Assembly (NCBI RefSeq): GCF_005765165.1
Contig: NZ_VCIW01000017.1
Coordinates: 1 to 64,000 of the forward strand
Reading direction: 5' to 3'
Origin: Paenibacillus antri
Lineage (GTDB): Bacteria > Bacillota > Bacilli > Paenibacillales > YIM-B00363
Length of the DNA: 64,000 nt
Shown here: piece after piece, positions 1 to 8,696 of the stretch
Layout: the number at the start of each line of letters is the position of its first letter
How positions within the stretch are numbered: the stretch's first letter is position 1
Position numbers and translations under genes: made by a program
Notes under the pieces: generated by a model
The model's database searches: none
Seen by the model: the letters and a program-made list of their open reading frames with translations, nothing else
What the model was told of the DNA's origin: nothing

Positions 1-23
1 GCGGTGAATTGATAAAGAAGACA

Positions 24-54
24 AAGAAAAAAAGACCGCTGAATGTCTCAGCGG
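24..54 (-). terminator. Rho-independent terminator
   Basis: Seven-base-pair stem CCGCTGA/TCAGCGG (36-42 and 48-54) with a 5-nt loop. Read on the minus strand it is followed by a run of T. It lies about 150 nt past the stop of the minus-strand gene that begins at 1626 and probably ends that transcript. Confidence 0.6.
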
Positions 55-207
55 CCAAACTTGAAAAAATTGTATGCGTTTTTCAGTGCTCTTCCTATGT
101 ATGGGGTGCCCTTTGGGTGATCATGTTGGAAATAAATGCTTTTAAACCCACTTTAGTAATAAAGAGAAACTACCTCCTGACTACTTTTCAATAAGATAGA
201 ATTAGAT

Positions 208-1626
208 TCACTTCTTTCTTTGCATCTTTTTTTGTACTTTCTTCGCTTTCTTTCCCCTCTTTTCCTGTCTTCTTTTGTCCCTTAACTCTTTCTTCTTTTT
301 AATACCCAATTTACTGAATTCATTAATAAAAACATCTGGACTAACGGGTTTCATCCCTTGACTTACATATACATGTTTTTCTGTTTGGTAAATCAATTCC
401 CAAATTTGGACAACTGTCTGAAAAATCGATAGGCATTTTCCGGCAAACTCCACTAGAAACATTGATTGAATATCTGAAGGTTTATTTTTACCAACGGGAT
501 CATATTTGATTTCTTGAGTTATACCGTCAAACTCGTAAGTATTATGACCAATGGCGTTACGGATTTTATTATCAATTGCATTTTCTAGAATTAATTTATC
601 AAAAATCTCAGTCCCATCTATATACTCAATTTTCTTGCCCTTATGTATTTCAAAAAACCTTTCAAAGTCGTACTGGGGCTTAACACTGGACATCTTTTTA
701 TAATCATTACGATATTTCAAATTATTATAGGCAACAATAATTGGAAGAAGTTCAGCTACAACTTCATATGTATCGATGTAAAATTCTTTAATGTCTTCAA
801 AAGCAGCCGTGGTCATACCTTTTTCCCGAAACAACTCTTCATTTACCGTTACATAAAAGGTTAGACCATACGCGGGTATAAGAAATTTGAAAACTTCTGT
901 AAAGTGCTCCATAATGCGTAATATTCGTTTTTCGTATCTCCTAAAATGTCCATTAAAAAAACTAGATAGTTCTAGTAAGTTCGATGGATTTTGTTCTAAA
1001 AGTGATTTTAGTTCTCTGAATATCATTTCGTTATGTTTATAGTCAATTATTGGTTGTAAAAAATACCTCGTTAGAAAATGAACACCTCGAAGATTTTCAA
1101 GTTTGTTATTCATAGGGAATTGCTTTTTGGGCAAAATGTTATGGACTTCCTGGACTAAATATTTCTCATTATCATTTTGCCAAAGTTCATTTATCCGTCG
1201 AATTTTATGCCAATCGTTTTTTATCATGTATAAAAAATTCAAAACGTTTCGTTTAAATCTTTCAAAGTTTTCATGCCCACTTTGAAGGTTATTAGTGTTA
1301 TTCATTGCCCATAAACTTTCAAAAAATGGAGGGGGTGAATACCAATGCCGCTGGGCATCAAAGGGCTGCAATTTTTCAGTTAATAATTCTCCTGATGTTT
1401 CAATATAAAAATTTGCTTCATTCTCCGGGGAGATAAAAATTGCATTTTCAATATCAATTCTAAAGTCTGCATTTTCTTGGTCGAGAGTAGCGGTCCCCTT
1501 TATTAATATTTTGCAATGCCCACATGTATATCTGATGGGGTGACTGTCAAGCCAACCATATTGAGCGCGTACTAGGGTTATGTACCCACAAACATCACAT
1601 TTAAAATAGGACCGAATATTCCCCAT
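208..1626 (-). CDS. Zinc-ribbon protein with HEPN-like RNxxxH motif
   Basis: A 472-residue protein of unknown function. The start at 1626 is chosen because TGGAGG lies 5 nt upstream; the longer frame to 1674 has no ribosome site. Two CxxC pairs at C10/C13 and C35/C38 form a likely zinc ribbon. The middle is predicted helical with many aromatic and charged residues. Near the C-terminus R356-N-A-I-G-H361 fits the R-X4-6-H motif of HEPN RNases. The last 40 residues are very Lys/Arg-rich, suggesting nucleic-acid contact. It stands alone with its own terminator. HEPN membership is inference from one motif; it could equally be a helical protein with a chance match. Standalone HEPN proteins are frequent in defence or stress loci of accessory regions. 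Confidence 0.7.
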   Translation of the reverse strand: MGNIRSYFKCDVCGYITLVRAQYGWLDSHPIRYTCGHCKILIKGTATLDQENADFRIDIENAIFISPENEANFYIETSGELLTEKLQPFDAQRHWYSPPPFFESLWAMNNTNNLQSGHENFERFKRNVLNFLYMIKNDWHKIRRINELWQNDNEKYLVQEVHNILPKKQFPMNNKLENLRGVHFLTRYFLQPIIDYKHNEMIFRELKSLLEQNPSNLLELSSFFNGHFRRYEKRILRIMEHFTEVFKFLIPAYGLTFYVTVNEELFREKGMTTAAFEDIKEFYIDTYEVVAELLPIIVAYNNLKYRNDYKKMSSVKPQYDFERFFEIHKGKKIEYIDGTEIFDKLILENAIDNKIRNAIGHNTYEFDGITQEIKYDPVGKNKPSDIQSMFLVEFAGKCLSIFQTVVQIWELIYQTEKHVYVSQGMKPVSPDVFINEFSKLGIKKKKELRDKRRQEKRGKKAKKVQKKMQRKK

Positions 1627-2106
1627 ATTTTCCTCCACGCTCCAAGTTAATTCTATGATACTTATTTTATACACTAAAAAAATAAATTAAATCCCCTTTT
1701 ATTAAAAGGTTGATACTCGCACTATTGCTTTTCATTCAGCCTTCCCGCTCGTGGGTATTCCGTCCTTCCGTTTTTTTGCAACAGTGCGGTTATTTTTTGC
1801 TTTGCGCTCAACACCCAAAACGTATAAAAATCAAATAAGTACTTGTTGCATGAGAAAAAATAAGCCGAAGGCGCGCGGCGACCATCAGCCTTGATATGAA
1901 ATGTTTTGATTACGCTGAGATACTCTTCGAAAACCAGATCCACTACTTGCATCCCGAACACTCTCTTGAAATTTGCTTTAGAACTCGAGGGAAGAGGACT
2001 TGAAATAAGTTAAGTTGTCTTTTGTTGATCCTTACCGGCGGAAGACGACAAAAACTTGACCCTTTTGTCGATTTCAGAACATATATTCGCATTATTTGCC
2101 TCCCCA
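1627..2106. other. Intergenic region with two weak minus-strand frames
   Basis: About 480 nt between the zinc-ribbon gene and the intron. A minus-strand frame at 1943-2092 (49 aa) has GGGGAGG directly upstream, and another at 1722-1961 (79 aa) overlaps it slightly. I recognise neither product and base composition gives no clear coding signal. The intron inserted just 5' of the GGGGAGG, so the first frame may be what remains of the 3' exon gene. Confidence 0.3.
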
Positions 2107-3983
2107 ATCGAGTAGGTGAGGGCGGTGAGCCCTCGACCTCTCACACCACCGTACATGCGGGTCCGCATACGGCGGTTCCAAAAGGTTAATAAAGCTCCAA
2201 GTAACGAGAAAGCAAGCTTTTCAGCCCTTTCGCTTCCCAGTAGGAAGTCGGGAGGGCGTTGTTTGTGTTACGAGACATTTCCCATACTCCACGCCTAGAA
2301 TTGGCCATGACGAAGCATGCCCACTCCGGGACGCCGAGTGCTCGCAACTCGCGTAGTCGAGTCCGCACGCGTTTCCATTGTTTCCAAAGGCACATGCGAA
2401 GTCTCCTGCGGATCCATTTATCAAACATTTCGCAATGGGTTTTGGCGGATGCGAGTCGGAAATAGCCAATCCAACCCATGAGGTAGCGGTTGAGTTGGAC
2501 AATCCGGCTCTCCATCGACATAGAACGAGTTCGGTTGGTCAGTTCCCGGATCTTGTCCTTAAAACGAGCGATCGTCTTCGGTGCTAACCGTATGGTCGCC
2601 TGCTTGTTCGGCAGAAAGCTAAACCCGAGGAACTTCCGTTTCCAAGGTCGATCTACCGGCTCTTGTCTCGATTCACTCTCAACTTTAGCTTTCCTTCCAC
2701 AAAGCGAATCACCGACTCCAATACGCGTTCACCCGCGCGTTTGCTGGCAACGAAGATGTTGCAGTCATCCGCATAACGGACGAACCGCAATCCACGCCTC
2801 GTTAATTCCTTGTCCAGATCGTCCAGCAGGATGTTTGCCAAGAGCGGGCTTAGCGGGCCGCCTTGTGGCGTGCCCTCCTCCGCCCTCTCCAGCACTCCTT
2901 CCGCCATGACGCCTGCGTTCAGGTAGTCTCGGATTAGCTTTAGAACTCGCTTGTCCGTTACTTTCCTCGCCACCCTTGCCATGAGCATGTCGTGGTTTAC
3001 CCGGTCAAAGAATTTCTCCAGGTCCATATCTACCGTCCAACGGCATCCCCTCTGGATGTAGATTTGGGCTTGTTTCACCGCGTCGTGCGCTCGCTTCCCC
3101 GGCCTGAAGCCGTAGCTGTACCATGAGAAATGCGCGTCGAAGATCGGATTCATCACTTGCAGCAGCGCTTGTTGGAGAAACCGGTCCATCACGGTCGGGA
3201 TTCCGAGCAGCCGTACGCCGCCTCCGGGTTTGGGGATTTCCACCCGTCTGACTGGCGCAGGTCTGTACGTTCCCGTGAGGAGTTCGGCTTTCACCGATTC
3301 CCATTGTATTTTCAGGTAAGCTTGTAGCTCCGCTACCGTTACGCCGTCCACTCCGGGTGCTCCTCCGTTCTGTACCACCCGCTTGTAGGCGAGCCGAAGG
3401 TTCTCTCCTTCGAGCATCTTCTCCAACAGGTCGTTCTGGTCTTCGCGAGAGGAATGGGCGACTGGTGCCGACGAAGAACTCGGCGCTCCGGCATACCCTT
3501 GCGGCTTCACCGCTGCCCTTTGCCGCGAGCTCCCTTGCGGGATATTCTGCTGTCGTTGCTCTTCGTGCGAACGCATCGGTTTCCTCTCTCCTTTCGGTTC
3601 GGCCCTTCCGCTTTCCGGCGTCCCATACTCGCGTACTATGGCCTCTGCTGACTCCTGCGGATTCAGCAGAGCCTCTCGACTCTGGTTACGAAGTAACTTC
3701 GCATATTCCGCAGGCCTCCCCAGATAAGAACGTCATCTGTCTGCCCGCGACCACCCAAGTCTACAGGATTAGCCCTTGGCGGCTTTGGATTTCGTTGTGT
3801 TATGGCAACTCATCCGACTAATCCTGCCTCAAATTGGGTTCGTGTACCTTGGCCCGTGCATTTGCCTTCGGCTTCCTCTAGATTCCGCCTCGCGACGGAC
3901 ACCCTTGCCTTTGGCTACGGTAGGCGCTCGCCAGCCCCCATTCGGGACTTTCACCCTAAAGATGACGCCCATGCTGGGCGTAC
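2107..3983 (-). mobile_element. Group II intron, class C-like, with maturase gene
   Basis: A retroelement of about 1.88 kb. The minus-strand 5' end reads GTACGCCCAGCATGGGCG, close to the usual GUGYG start. The 3' end carries a recognisable domain V (hairpin near 2120-2185 containing GAACCGCCG and GGTGGTG) followed by CTACTCGAT. Between them are about 400 nt of structured RNA and the maturase frame. A perfect terminator hairpin lies immediately 5' of the insertion point, which is the target type known for class C introns. Intron ends are inferred from conserved terminal motifs and may be off by a few bases. The maturase frame is broken, so the copy may depend on another intron for mobility. 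Confidence 0.85.
2186..3576 (-). pseudogene. ltrA: Group II intron reverse transcriptase/maturase, frameshifted
   Basis: The reverse transcriptase half (3576 down to about 2653) has GAPGVDGV, PKPGGG, the catalytic YADD and the GTPQGGPLSP block. It stops at a TAG near 2651. The other half continues without a stop in the -1 frame as VDRPWKRKFLGFSF and holds the maturase domain X (SMESRIVQLNRYLMGWIGYF). Restoring one base after the codons for DKS would rejoin them into a normal-sized protein of about 463 residues. No HNH endonuclease follows, as is usual for class C introns. The start at 3576 is preceded by GGAGAG. The break is either real inactivation or a one-base assembly error. Confidence 0.85.
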
Positions 3984-3990
3984 ATACATC

Positions 3991-4021
3991 AAGAAACGGC
4001 TGCCAAGTTAGGCAGCCGTTT
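3991..4021 (-). terminator. Terminator of sulfur operon and intron target site
   Basis: Perfect 11-bp stem AAACGGCTGCC/GGCAGCCGTTT (3994-4004 and 4011-4021) with a 6-nt loop, 38 nt past the last gene of the rhodanese operon. On the minus strand only TTTCTT follows before the intron begins at 3983, so the intron has cut into the sequence that followed the hairpin. Confidence 0.8.
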
Positions 4022-4059
4022 CTTTGCGTATTATTTCGTCATTTGATTGTAGATTCCTA

Positions 4060-4440
4060 TCATATCTCTAACTTTTGGATCGGACCGCTCCAAGACATAA
4101 TGCCACCCCTAAGCTCTGCGACATCAGCGTAACCGTTGCTTCTAAGAATCTTAGCGGCTTGCTTGCTCCGCATCCCGCTCTGACAGTACAAATATACTGG
4201 ACGATCTTTGGGGATGTCCCCCATGCGCTGCCGAAATTGGCTTAGCGGTATATTTACAGCTCCCTTTATATGGCTACGCTTATATTCATGGATCTCCCGT
4301 ACGTCAATCACCTTATTGCCCTTGGATTCGCTTTGGAATTGCTCCGGCGTTAAGGTACGCAAACCTTTCACCGGAGCGAACTGTCTATACAGCATCCAGA
4401 AAACGAATAAGAGTAGTAAAATATAAAGTGCGTAATCCAC
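4060..4440 (-). CDS. Membrane-anchored rhodanese-domain sulfurtransferase
   Basis: 126 residues: an N-terminal membrane segment (about 5-22) then one rhodanese domain. The active-site loop is C86-QSGMRS and the CH2A-like motif IDVRE is at 45-49, so it should carry persulfide on Cys86. The GTG start at 4440 is preceded by AGGTGAAG and begins 10 nt after the cstR stop, so it is the last gene of the CstR operon. A membrane-tethered rhodanese would act at the inner face of the membrane, close to the TauE-type exporter coded upstream. Confidence 0.9.
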   Translation of the reverse strand: MDYALYILLLLFVFWMLYRQFAPVKGLRTLTPEQFQSESKGNKVIDVREIHEYKRSHIKGAVNIPLSQFRQRMGDIPKDRPVYLYCQSGMRSKQAAKILRSNGYADVAELRGGIMSWSGPIQKLEI

Positions 4441-4450
4441 GTTTCTTCAC

Positions 4451-4711
4451 CTACCTGCTTTTTACCAAGAGTTCCACTGCTTCCTGGACGACCTTATGGG
4501 TGTCCCTGCCCTTCTCTTGCTCCTCCAGAATACATTGCTCCAAGTTTACCGCTACGACAAGCGCCATCGTTTTGTCGATGGCGCTGCGTACAGCGGAGAG
4601 TTGGCTTACGACATCCTTGCAGTTCTTGTTCTCTTCCATCATCTTCAGCACGCCGCGTACTTGTCCTTCGACTCGACGCAAGCGTCGTTTCATATCGTCA
4701 TCGTATTTCAT
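4451..4711 (-). CDS. cstR: CstR, persulfide-sensing repressor
   Basis: 86-residue all-helical repressor of the CsoR/FrmR family. Cys31 and Cys60 are present, but the copper-ligand His of CsoR (two residues of an H-x3-C motif) is Asn56 here, the hallmark separating CstR from CsoR. CstR cysteines cross-link through sulfane sulfur, releasing DNA and inducing sulfide detoxification genes. It lies inside an operon of sulfurtransferases, and CstR-like palindromes precede the two transcription units. GGGGAGG precedes the ATG. Compare the true CsoR at 13671-14009, which keeps C-H-C. Confidence 0.9.
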   Translation of the reverse strand: MKYDDDMKRRLRRVEGQVRGVLKMMEENKNCKDVVSQLSAVRSAIDKTMALVVAVNLEQCILEEQEKGRDTHKVVQEAVELLVKSR

Positions 4712-4728
4712 GGATGAAATCCTCCCCG

Positions 4729-4742
4729 TACCTGTATAGGTA
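4729..4742. promoter_or_regulatory. Possible CstR operator before cstR
   Basis: TACCT-N4-AGGTA inverted repeat 18 nt upstream of the cstR start. It resembles the TACCC/GGGTA half-sites further up but is weaker. It could give autoregulation from inside the operon. Confidence 0.4.
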
Positions 4743-4770
4743 TATTATAATCACATCGGGGGGCCTGGCA

Positions 4771-5250
4771 TCAAATGAATAAGTTCACTTTCGCGTCCGC
4801 AGCATCCCCTAAATACGCCGCAACTCCGGCATATTCGATTCCGTCCAGCAACTCTTCCTTTTGGAGACCTAATAAGTCCATCGTCATCGTGCATGCGACC
4901 AACTTCACGCCTTGCTCCCGTGCCAGCTCGATCAGTTGCGGCAGGCTTAGCGCGTTTTGCTTTTTCATCACGTGCTTGATCATCTTCGGGCCCATACCGG
5001 CGAAATTCATCTTTGAAAGCCCTAGTTTTTCCGGTCCTCGAGGCATCATCATCCCAAACATTTTCTCGAAAAAGCCTTTCTTCACCGGTACCTGTTGATC
5101 CTTCCGGAGCGTGTTCAATCCCCAGAACGTAAAGAATATCGTCACTTCATGGTCGTAAGCTGCCGCGCCGTTCGCGATGATAAAAGCCGCTATGGCTTTG
5201 TCCAAGTCCCCGCTAAATAAAACGATTGTCGATTTTTCTTTTTCAGCCAC
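4771..5250 (-). CDS. DsrE/DsrF-like (DsrE2) sulfur-relay protein
   Basis: 159 residues from the GTG at 5250, chosen because AAAGGGTGG precedes it and the product then starts MAEKEKSTIVLFSGDLDKA, the usual family N-terminus; an upstream ATG at 5274 would add 8 residues. The sequence has the family FFTFWGL block and a Cys in VACTMTMDLLGL (about residue 118). DsrE2 proteins pass sulfane sulfur to and from TusA-type carriers. It is encoded between the TusA-rhodanese fusion and cstR, about 107 nt downstream of the former. Confidence 0.9.
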   Translation of the reverse strand: MAEKEKSTIVLFSGDLDKAIAAFIIANGAAAYDHEVTIFFTFWGLNTLRKDQQVPVKKGFFEKMFGMMMPRGPEKLGLSKMNFAGMGPKMIKHVMKKQNALSLPQLIELAREQGVKLVACTMTMDLLGLQKEELLDGIEYAGVAAYLGDAADAKVNLFI

Positions 5251-5357
5251 GTAAGCCACCCTTTCATCTACCATTACTTTCCGGATAAGTTGGACTCAAA
5301 AGTGCAACTCTAATCGAGAACTTTCTCTCTTTATCGATAAAATGGGGTAATTTCAGT

Positions 5358-6194
5358 TCACCCCTTCTTTACGACGAACTTGAACACGCCGTTCTCTTCT
5401 TTGGCTTCTACGAGTTCGTGGTTCGTTTGGTTTACCCATGCTTTGAAGTCGTTCATGGAGCCTTTATCCGTCGTATGAAGCTCCATCGTTTGCCCGCTTT
5501 GAATCGAATCGATCCCCTTCTTTGCTTTGACGATCGGCATCGGGCACGCCAAGCCTTTCGCGTCGATTACGATATCCGCCATTTTATATTCTTCCTTAAA
5601 ATCCCTTGATGTGGTTGGCTCGTCGCGCTCCGTGGGTCCTTCCCACGTGGACATGCCTGGCACGACATTCGTCACTTTGGAGTACCCTCGGTCGGAAAGC
5701 AATTGGCAGGCAAGATCGCTTCGGGTGCCTGTTCTGCATACGACGATATATTCGTCGTCTTTCGGGAGCGAATCGAGCTTTCTCTCCAGTTCGCCCATGG
5801 GAATCGAGATTGCTCCCGGAATTCGGTTGAAGCTGTATTCCGCCGGTTCTCGGACATCCAGTACTTTAAAGTTTCCGCCAGATTTTAGTTTTTGTCTCAA
5901 TTCTTCGTTGCTGATGACGTGCGGATGCTTCGTTTCTGACTTGGTCTCGTTTTCCGAGGACTTGCGCAGAAAGTGGCGAAAGACGCCGCCCTCTTCCTTC
6001 AAGCCAATATATTGGTGCCCCGTCCGGTTCGCCCAGCTCTGTAAATCGGCCACCGACCCTTTATCCGTGGCCCGAACTTCGAGTACTTCGCCGGCGTTCA
6101 TCTCTTCGATCGTTTTCTTTGTTTTCACCACCGGCATTGGACAAGCCAAGCCTTCGCAGTCTAACGTTCGATTCGTTTGAATTGTCGCTGTCAT
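5358..6194 (-). CDS. TusA-rhodanese-TusA tridomain sulfurtransferase
   Basis: 278 residues in three sulfur-carrier domains: TusA (GLACPMPVVK, C18), rhodanese (IDVRE-like LDVREP and active loop C153-RTGTRS), and a second TusA (GLACPMPIVK, C217). All three persulfide-carrying Cys are intact, so sulfur could be passed along one polypeptide. The ATG at 6194 is used because GAGAGG lies 8 nt upstream; six more residues would be added by an earlier start. CstA of staphylococci is also a multidomain carrier in a CstR operon, with a different domain order, so I leave the symbol blank. Confidence 0.92.
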   Translation of the reverse strand: MTATIQTNRTLDCEGLACPMPVVKTKKTIEEMNAGEVLEVRATDKGSVADLQSWANRTGHQYIGLKEEGGVFRHFLRKSSENETKSETKHPHVISNEELRQKLKSGGNFKVLDVREPAEYSFNRIPGAISIPMGELERKLDSLPKDDEYIVVCRTGTRSDLACQLLSDRGYSKVTNVVPGMSTWEGPTERDEPTTSRDFKEEYKMADIVIDAKGLACPMPIVKAKKGIDSIQSGQTMELHTTDKGSMNDFKAWVNQTNHELVEAKEENGVFKFVVKKG

Positions 6195-6217
6195 GTGTCG
6201 GACCTCTCTCATCTGTA

Positions 6218-6538
6218 TTAAATCCCGTAAGCTACTTCGCCTTGCCAGTGGGACATGCCCCCGGGCATATTCGTAACGTCATAACCCAACTCCTCAAGCA
6301 GCTCGCAAGCCAATCCGCTGCGGTTTCCACCCCGGCATACGATGATGTACGATTGCGTTGGATCCAACTCGCTAAGTCGTTGCCCGATCGAACCAAGCGG
6401 AAGATGCTTGGCGTTCGGGATATGACCCGATTCCCACTCTTCCGGCTCGCGCACATCAAGAATGTTCAGCTTTTCGCCCTTCGCTAACCGTTCTTTTACT
6501 TCCTGCGGCAGCATGTCTTTCGAGTATTTTCCGGCCAT
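6218..6538 (-). CDS. Single-domain rhodanese
   Basis: 106-residue rhodanese with LDVREPEEW at 27-35 and the active loop C68-RGGNRS, hence a likely thiosulfate or persulfide sulfurtransferase. No signal or membrane segment, so cytoplasmic. The ATG at 6538 follows TTAGGGAG; a GTG four codons earlier is possible. Lies 23 nt upstream of the tridomain carrier and 20 nt downstream of the TauE gene in one operon. Confidence 0.9.
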   Translation of the reverse strand: MAGKYSKDMLPQEVKERLAKGEKLNILDVREPEEWESGHIPNAKHLPLGSIGQRLSELDPTQSYIIVCRGGNRSGLACELLEELGYDVTNMPGGMSHWQGEVAYGI

Positions 6539-6558
6539 TCCGCTATACACTCCCTAAG

Positions 6559-7344
6559 TCAAGATAAAATATCGAACCAAATTTTAATGACCGTTGTCGT
6601 AATCAAAGAAGCGAGGATCCATTGAAGCGCCTTTATATTCATCTTCTTCCCGGCTTTCGCGCCGATCGGAGAAGCAATAATGCTGGCGATCACCATGGCG
6701 ACCGAAGGAATCCAAAGCATATGTCCTCCCATGATCTTGCCGGCTGTCGTCCCGATCGAGGAGATGAACGTAATCGCCAAGGAAGACGCGATCGCGACCC
6801 GAGTCGGGATTTTGAGCAAGACGAGCATGATCGGGACGGTGATGAAAGCGCCTGCCGCGCCGACGACCCCGGACAAGATACCGACCACCACGGCGGAGAC
6901 GGAGGCCAACCGTCTATTGAACGTAAGCTTCCTGTAATCCCCGCCCTCGACGCCCTTCTTCGGCAAAAACATCATCACTGCGGCTGCCAACGCCATAACC
7001 GCATAGGTGATATTAATGGCGCTGTCCGGAAGAAACTTCGAACCGTACCCGCCAAGGAAACTTCCGATGACGATCGGAATCCCCATAAAGAGGACTAGCT
7101 TTGTATTTATGAAACCGCCTTTGCGATAAGCGAACATCCCCGAGAGCGTCGCGAAAAACACTTGAATCGCGCTCACGGCCGCGACTTCCTGCGCCGTAAA
7201 AGCTAAAAATCCTAATGCAGGCGGGATATAGAGCAGCATCGGATATTTAATGATCGCCCCGCCGATCCCTACCATGCCCGATATTAAGGACCCGACAAAA
7301 CCGATGGCAAATAAAACGAGAATCCACATGATATCCAGGTCCAT
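6559..7344 (-). CDS. TauE/SafE-family sulfur anion exporter
   Basis: 261-residue polytopic membrane protein with about eight hydrophobic segments and the family N-terminal repeat GFVGSLISGMVGIGGAIIKYP, matched in the second half by GILSGVVGAAGAFITVP. The ATG at 7344 follows AAAGGA; the frame extends 19 residues further upstream but without a ribosome site. In CstR regulons a TauE protein is thought to export sulfite or thiosulfate made by persulfide dioxygenase. It heads the second transcription unit, with its own CstR-like operator about 50 nt upstream. Confidence 0.9.
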   Translation of the reverse strand: MDLDIMWILVLFAIGFVGSLISGMVGIGGAIIKYPMLLYIPPALGFLAFTAQEVAAVSAIQVFFATLSGMFAYRKGGFINTKLVLFMGIPIVIGSFLGGYGSKFLPDSAINITYAVMALAAAVMMFLPKKGVEGGDYRKLTFNRRLASVSAVVVGILSGVVGAAGAFITVPIMLVLLKIPTRVAIASSLAITFISSIGTTAGKIMGGHMLWIPSVAMVIASIIASPIGAKAGKKMNIKALQWILASLITTTVIKIWFDILS

Positions 7345-7392
7345 AACGGAAATCCTTTCAGTTGTATGATTTGGGTATATCACATCATCCAT

Positions 7393-7408
7393 ATACCCCA
7401 TGCGGTAT
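7393..7408. promoter_or_regulatory. CstR-like operator upstream of the tauE unit
   Basis: ATACCCCATGCGGTAT, a near-perfect inverted repeat (one mismatch pair) between the MBL-rhodanese gene and the tauE gene. The half-site ATACCC matches the two operators at 8645 and 8681, so the tauE-to-rhodanese block probably has its own CstR-regulated promoter. Confidence 0.6.
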
Positions 7409-7437
7409 TATTGCAGGCAAAAAATATTGTTATTACC

Positions 7438-8583
7438 TTACTTATCGTGCACGGCACAACGGTTCGGTCCCATTTCCAACTCCCGTTGTTCTTCTTCGTT
7501 CGGCGTCATCCGGCCCATATTGGTTTGACGAATTTCTTGATATGCATTCGGCTGCGGCGGAAGGTTCTCCGTCACCAACGTTCTAAAATCATCGTCGCTC
7601 TCAATGTTGAGTCCCGGATTGTACGTAAACAAGTCGCCGAGACGAGCGGATACTTTGCCCCCTTCGCCCAATTCGGTTACCTTGCCGAAGTGCGCAGGAA
7701 GGACAACCAGATCATCCGAGAGATTTTTGTACGTCTCGTACAGCGTCGTTCTGAGGTCTGCTACCCAGTCTTCAGCCTTACCGGCCAAGTCCGGACGCCC
7801 GATGGACTCGACGAATAAGATATCCCCGCTAAGCAAATAATGTTCGTCAATGATAAAGGACGTGCTTCCGATTGTGTGACCCGGAGAATAGATCGGCTGG
7901 ATCCGGATTTTCGAAAGACCAACCGCAATTTCTTTTCCTTCCTCCAAAGGCTCGTAGTCGAAGGTGACTTCCGTCGCGTCCTTCGGAGGAAGCCAGTAGG
8001 TTGCACCCGTTTTCTCCGCTAACAATCTGCCGCCCGAGATGTGGTCGGCGTGCAAGTGCGTATCGAGCGTATGCTTGATCCTCGCGCCTTTGTCATTGGC
8101 GAATTGCTCGAAGACATCGATCATACGCTGCGTATCGATCGCCGCGGCCTCGCCGCCTGACAATATCATGTAGGACAAGCAGCCCTTGCCGATGCGAACG
8201 AGTTGGTACAACTCGCCTCCGTCCTTCAGATCGCCGACTTTGACGGGTTCCAGGTATTCGCTCCAGGCTTTCATGCCGCCTTGCAGATAATAAATTTTGG
8301 TTCTCCCTGCTTCGACGAGCTGCTCCGCAACGAAGATGGAAGACCCCTCTTTCGCGCACACCACGAGAATATCTTTACCGTTAGGGAGCTTATCCAGCGC
8401 CTCATCAACGCCGTCCAACAAATCGAAATAAGGAATGTTCAAGATCTCTGTCCCAATTCCCTCAATTTTCCAGTTGTCGAACTCCGACGTGTTCCGAACA
8501 TCGAGGATGAAGAGCTCCTGGTGCTCAAGGATTTTCTTCGTGAGTTGTTGCGGAGTCATTGCTTGCATTGTCGTTGTTGCCAT
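7438..8583 (-). CDS. Rhodanese-metallo-beta-lactamase fusion, CstB-like persulfide dioxygenase
   Basis: 381 residues. Residues 8-110 are a rhodanese domain with active-loop C76-AKEGSS. Residues 125-345 are a metallo-beta-lactamase fold of the persulfide dioxygenase group with THLHADH (H176, H178, D180, H181), SGDILF and PAHFG metal-binding motifs. Such enzymes oxidise persulfide with O2 to sulfite, and the fused rhodanese can make thiosulfate. CstB of staphylococci has the same combination in another order. The ATG at 8583 follows GGGTGGGAAG. It is the promoter-proximal gene of the CstR locus, with two operators 60-115 nt upstream. Confidence 0.92.
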   Translation of the reverse strand: MATTTMQAMTPQQLTKKILEHQELFILDVRNTSEFDNWKIEGIGTEILNIPYFDLLDGVDEALDKLPNGKDILVVCAKEGSSIFVAEQLVEAGRTKIYYLQGGMKAWSEYLEPVKVGDLKDGGELYQLVRIGKGCLSYMILSGGEAAAIDTQRMIDVFEQFANDKGARIKHTLDTHLHADHISGGRLLAEKTGATYWLPPKDATEVTFDYEPLEEGKEIAVGLSKIRIQPIYSPGHTIGSTSFIIDEHYLLSGDILFVESIGRPDLAGKAEDWVADLRTTLYETYKNLSDDLVVLPAHFGKVTELGEGGKVSARLGDLFTYNPGLNIESDDDFRTLVTENLPPQPNAYQEIRQTNMGRMTPNEEEQRELEMGPNRCAVHDK

Positions 8584-8644
8584 CGTAACTTCCCACCCGT
8601 ATATAGTCTTTTTAGTTTTTCCTTACATGATCCTTGCCACCTTT

Positions 8645-8664
8645 ATATACCCATATGGGTATAT
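8645..8664. promoter_or_regulatory. CstR operator 1
   Basis: Perfect 20-bp palindrome ATATACCCATATGGGTATAT, 62 nt upstream of the MBL-rhodanese start. The ATACCC/GGGTAT halves fit the CsoR/CstR operator type. Confidence 0.75.
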
Positions 8665-8680
8665 TTTCGAGCAAAATTTT

Positions 8681-8696
8681 ATACCCCTTGGGGTAT
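8681..8696. promoter_or_regulatory. CstR operator 2
   Basis: ATACCCC-TT-GGGGTAT, 7-bp arms with a 2-nt centre, 16 nt from operator 1. Tandem operators are usual for CstR regulation. Confidence 0.75.

Noticed and set aside
2116-4132. Several plus-strand frames across the intron
   Set aside because: They are antisense to the maturase and to the structured intron RNA and have no family resemblance.
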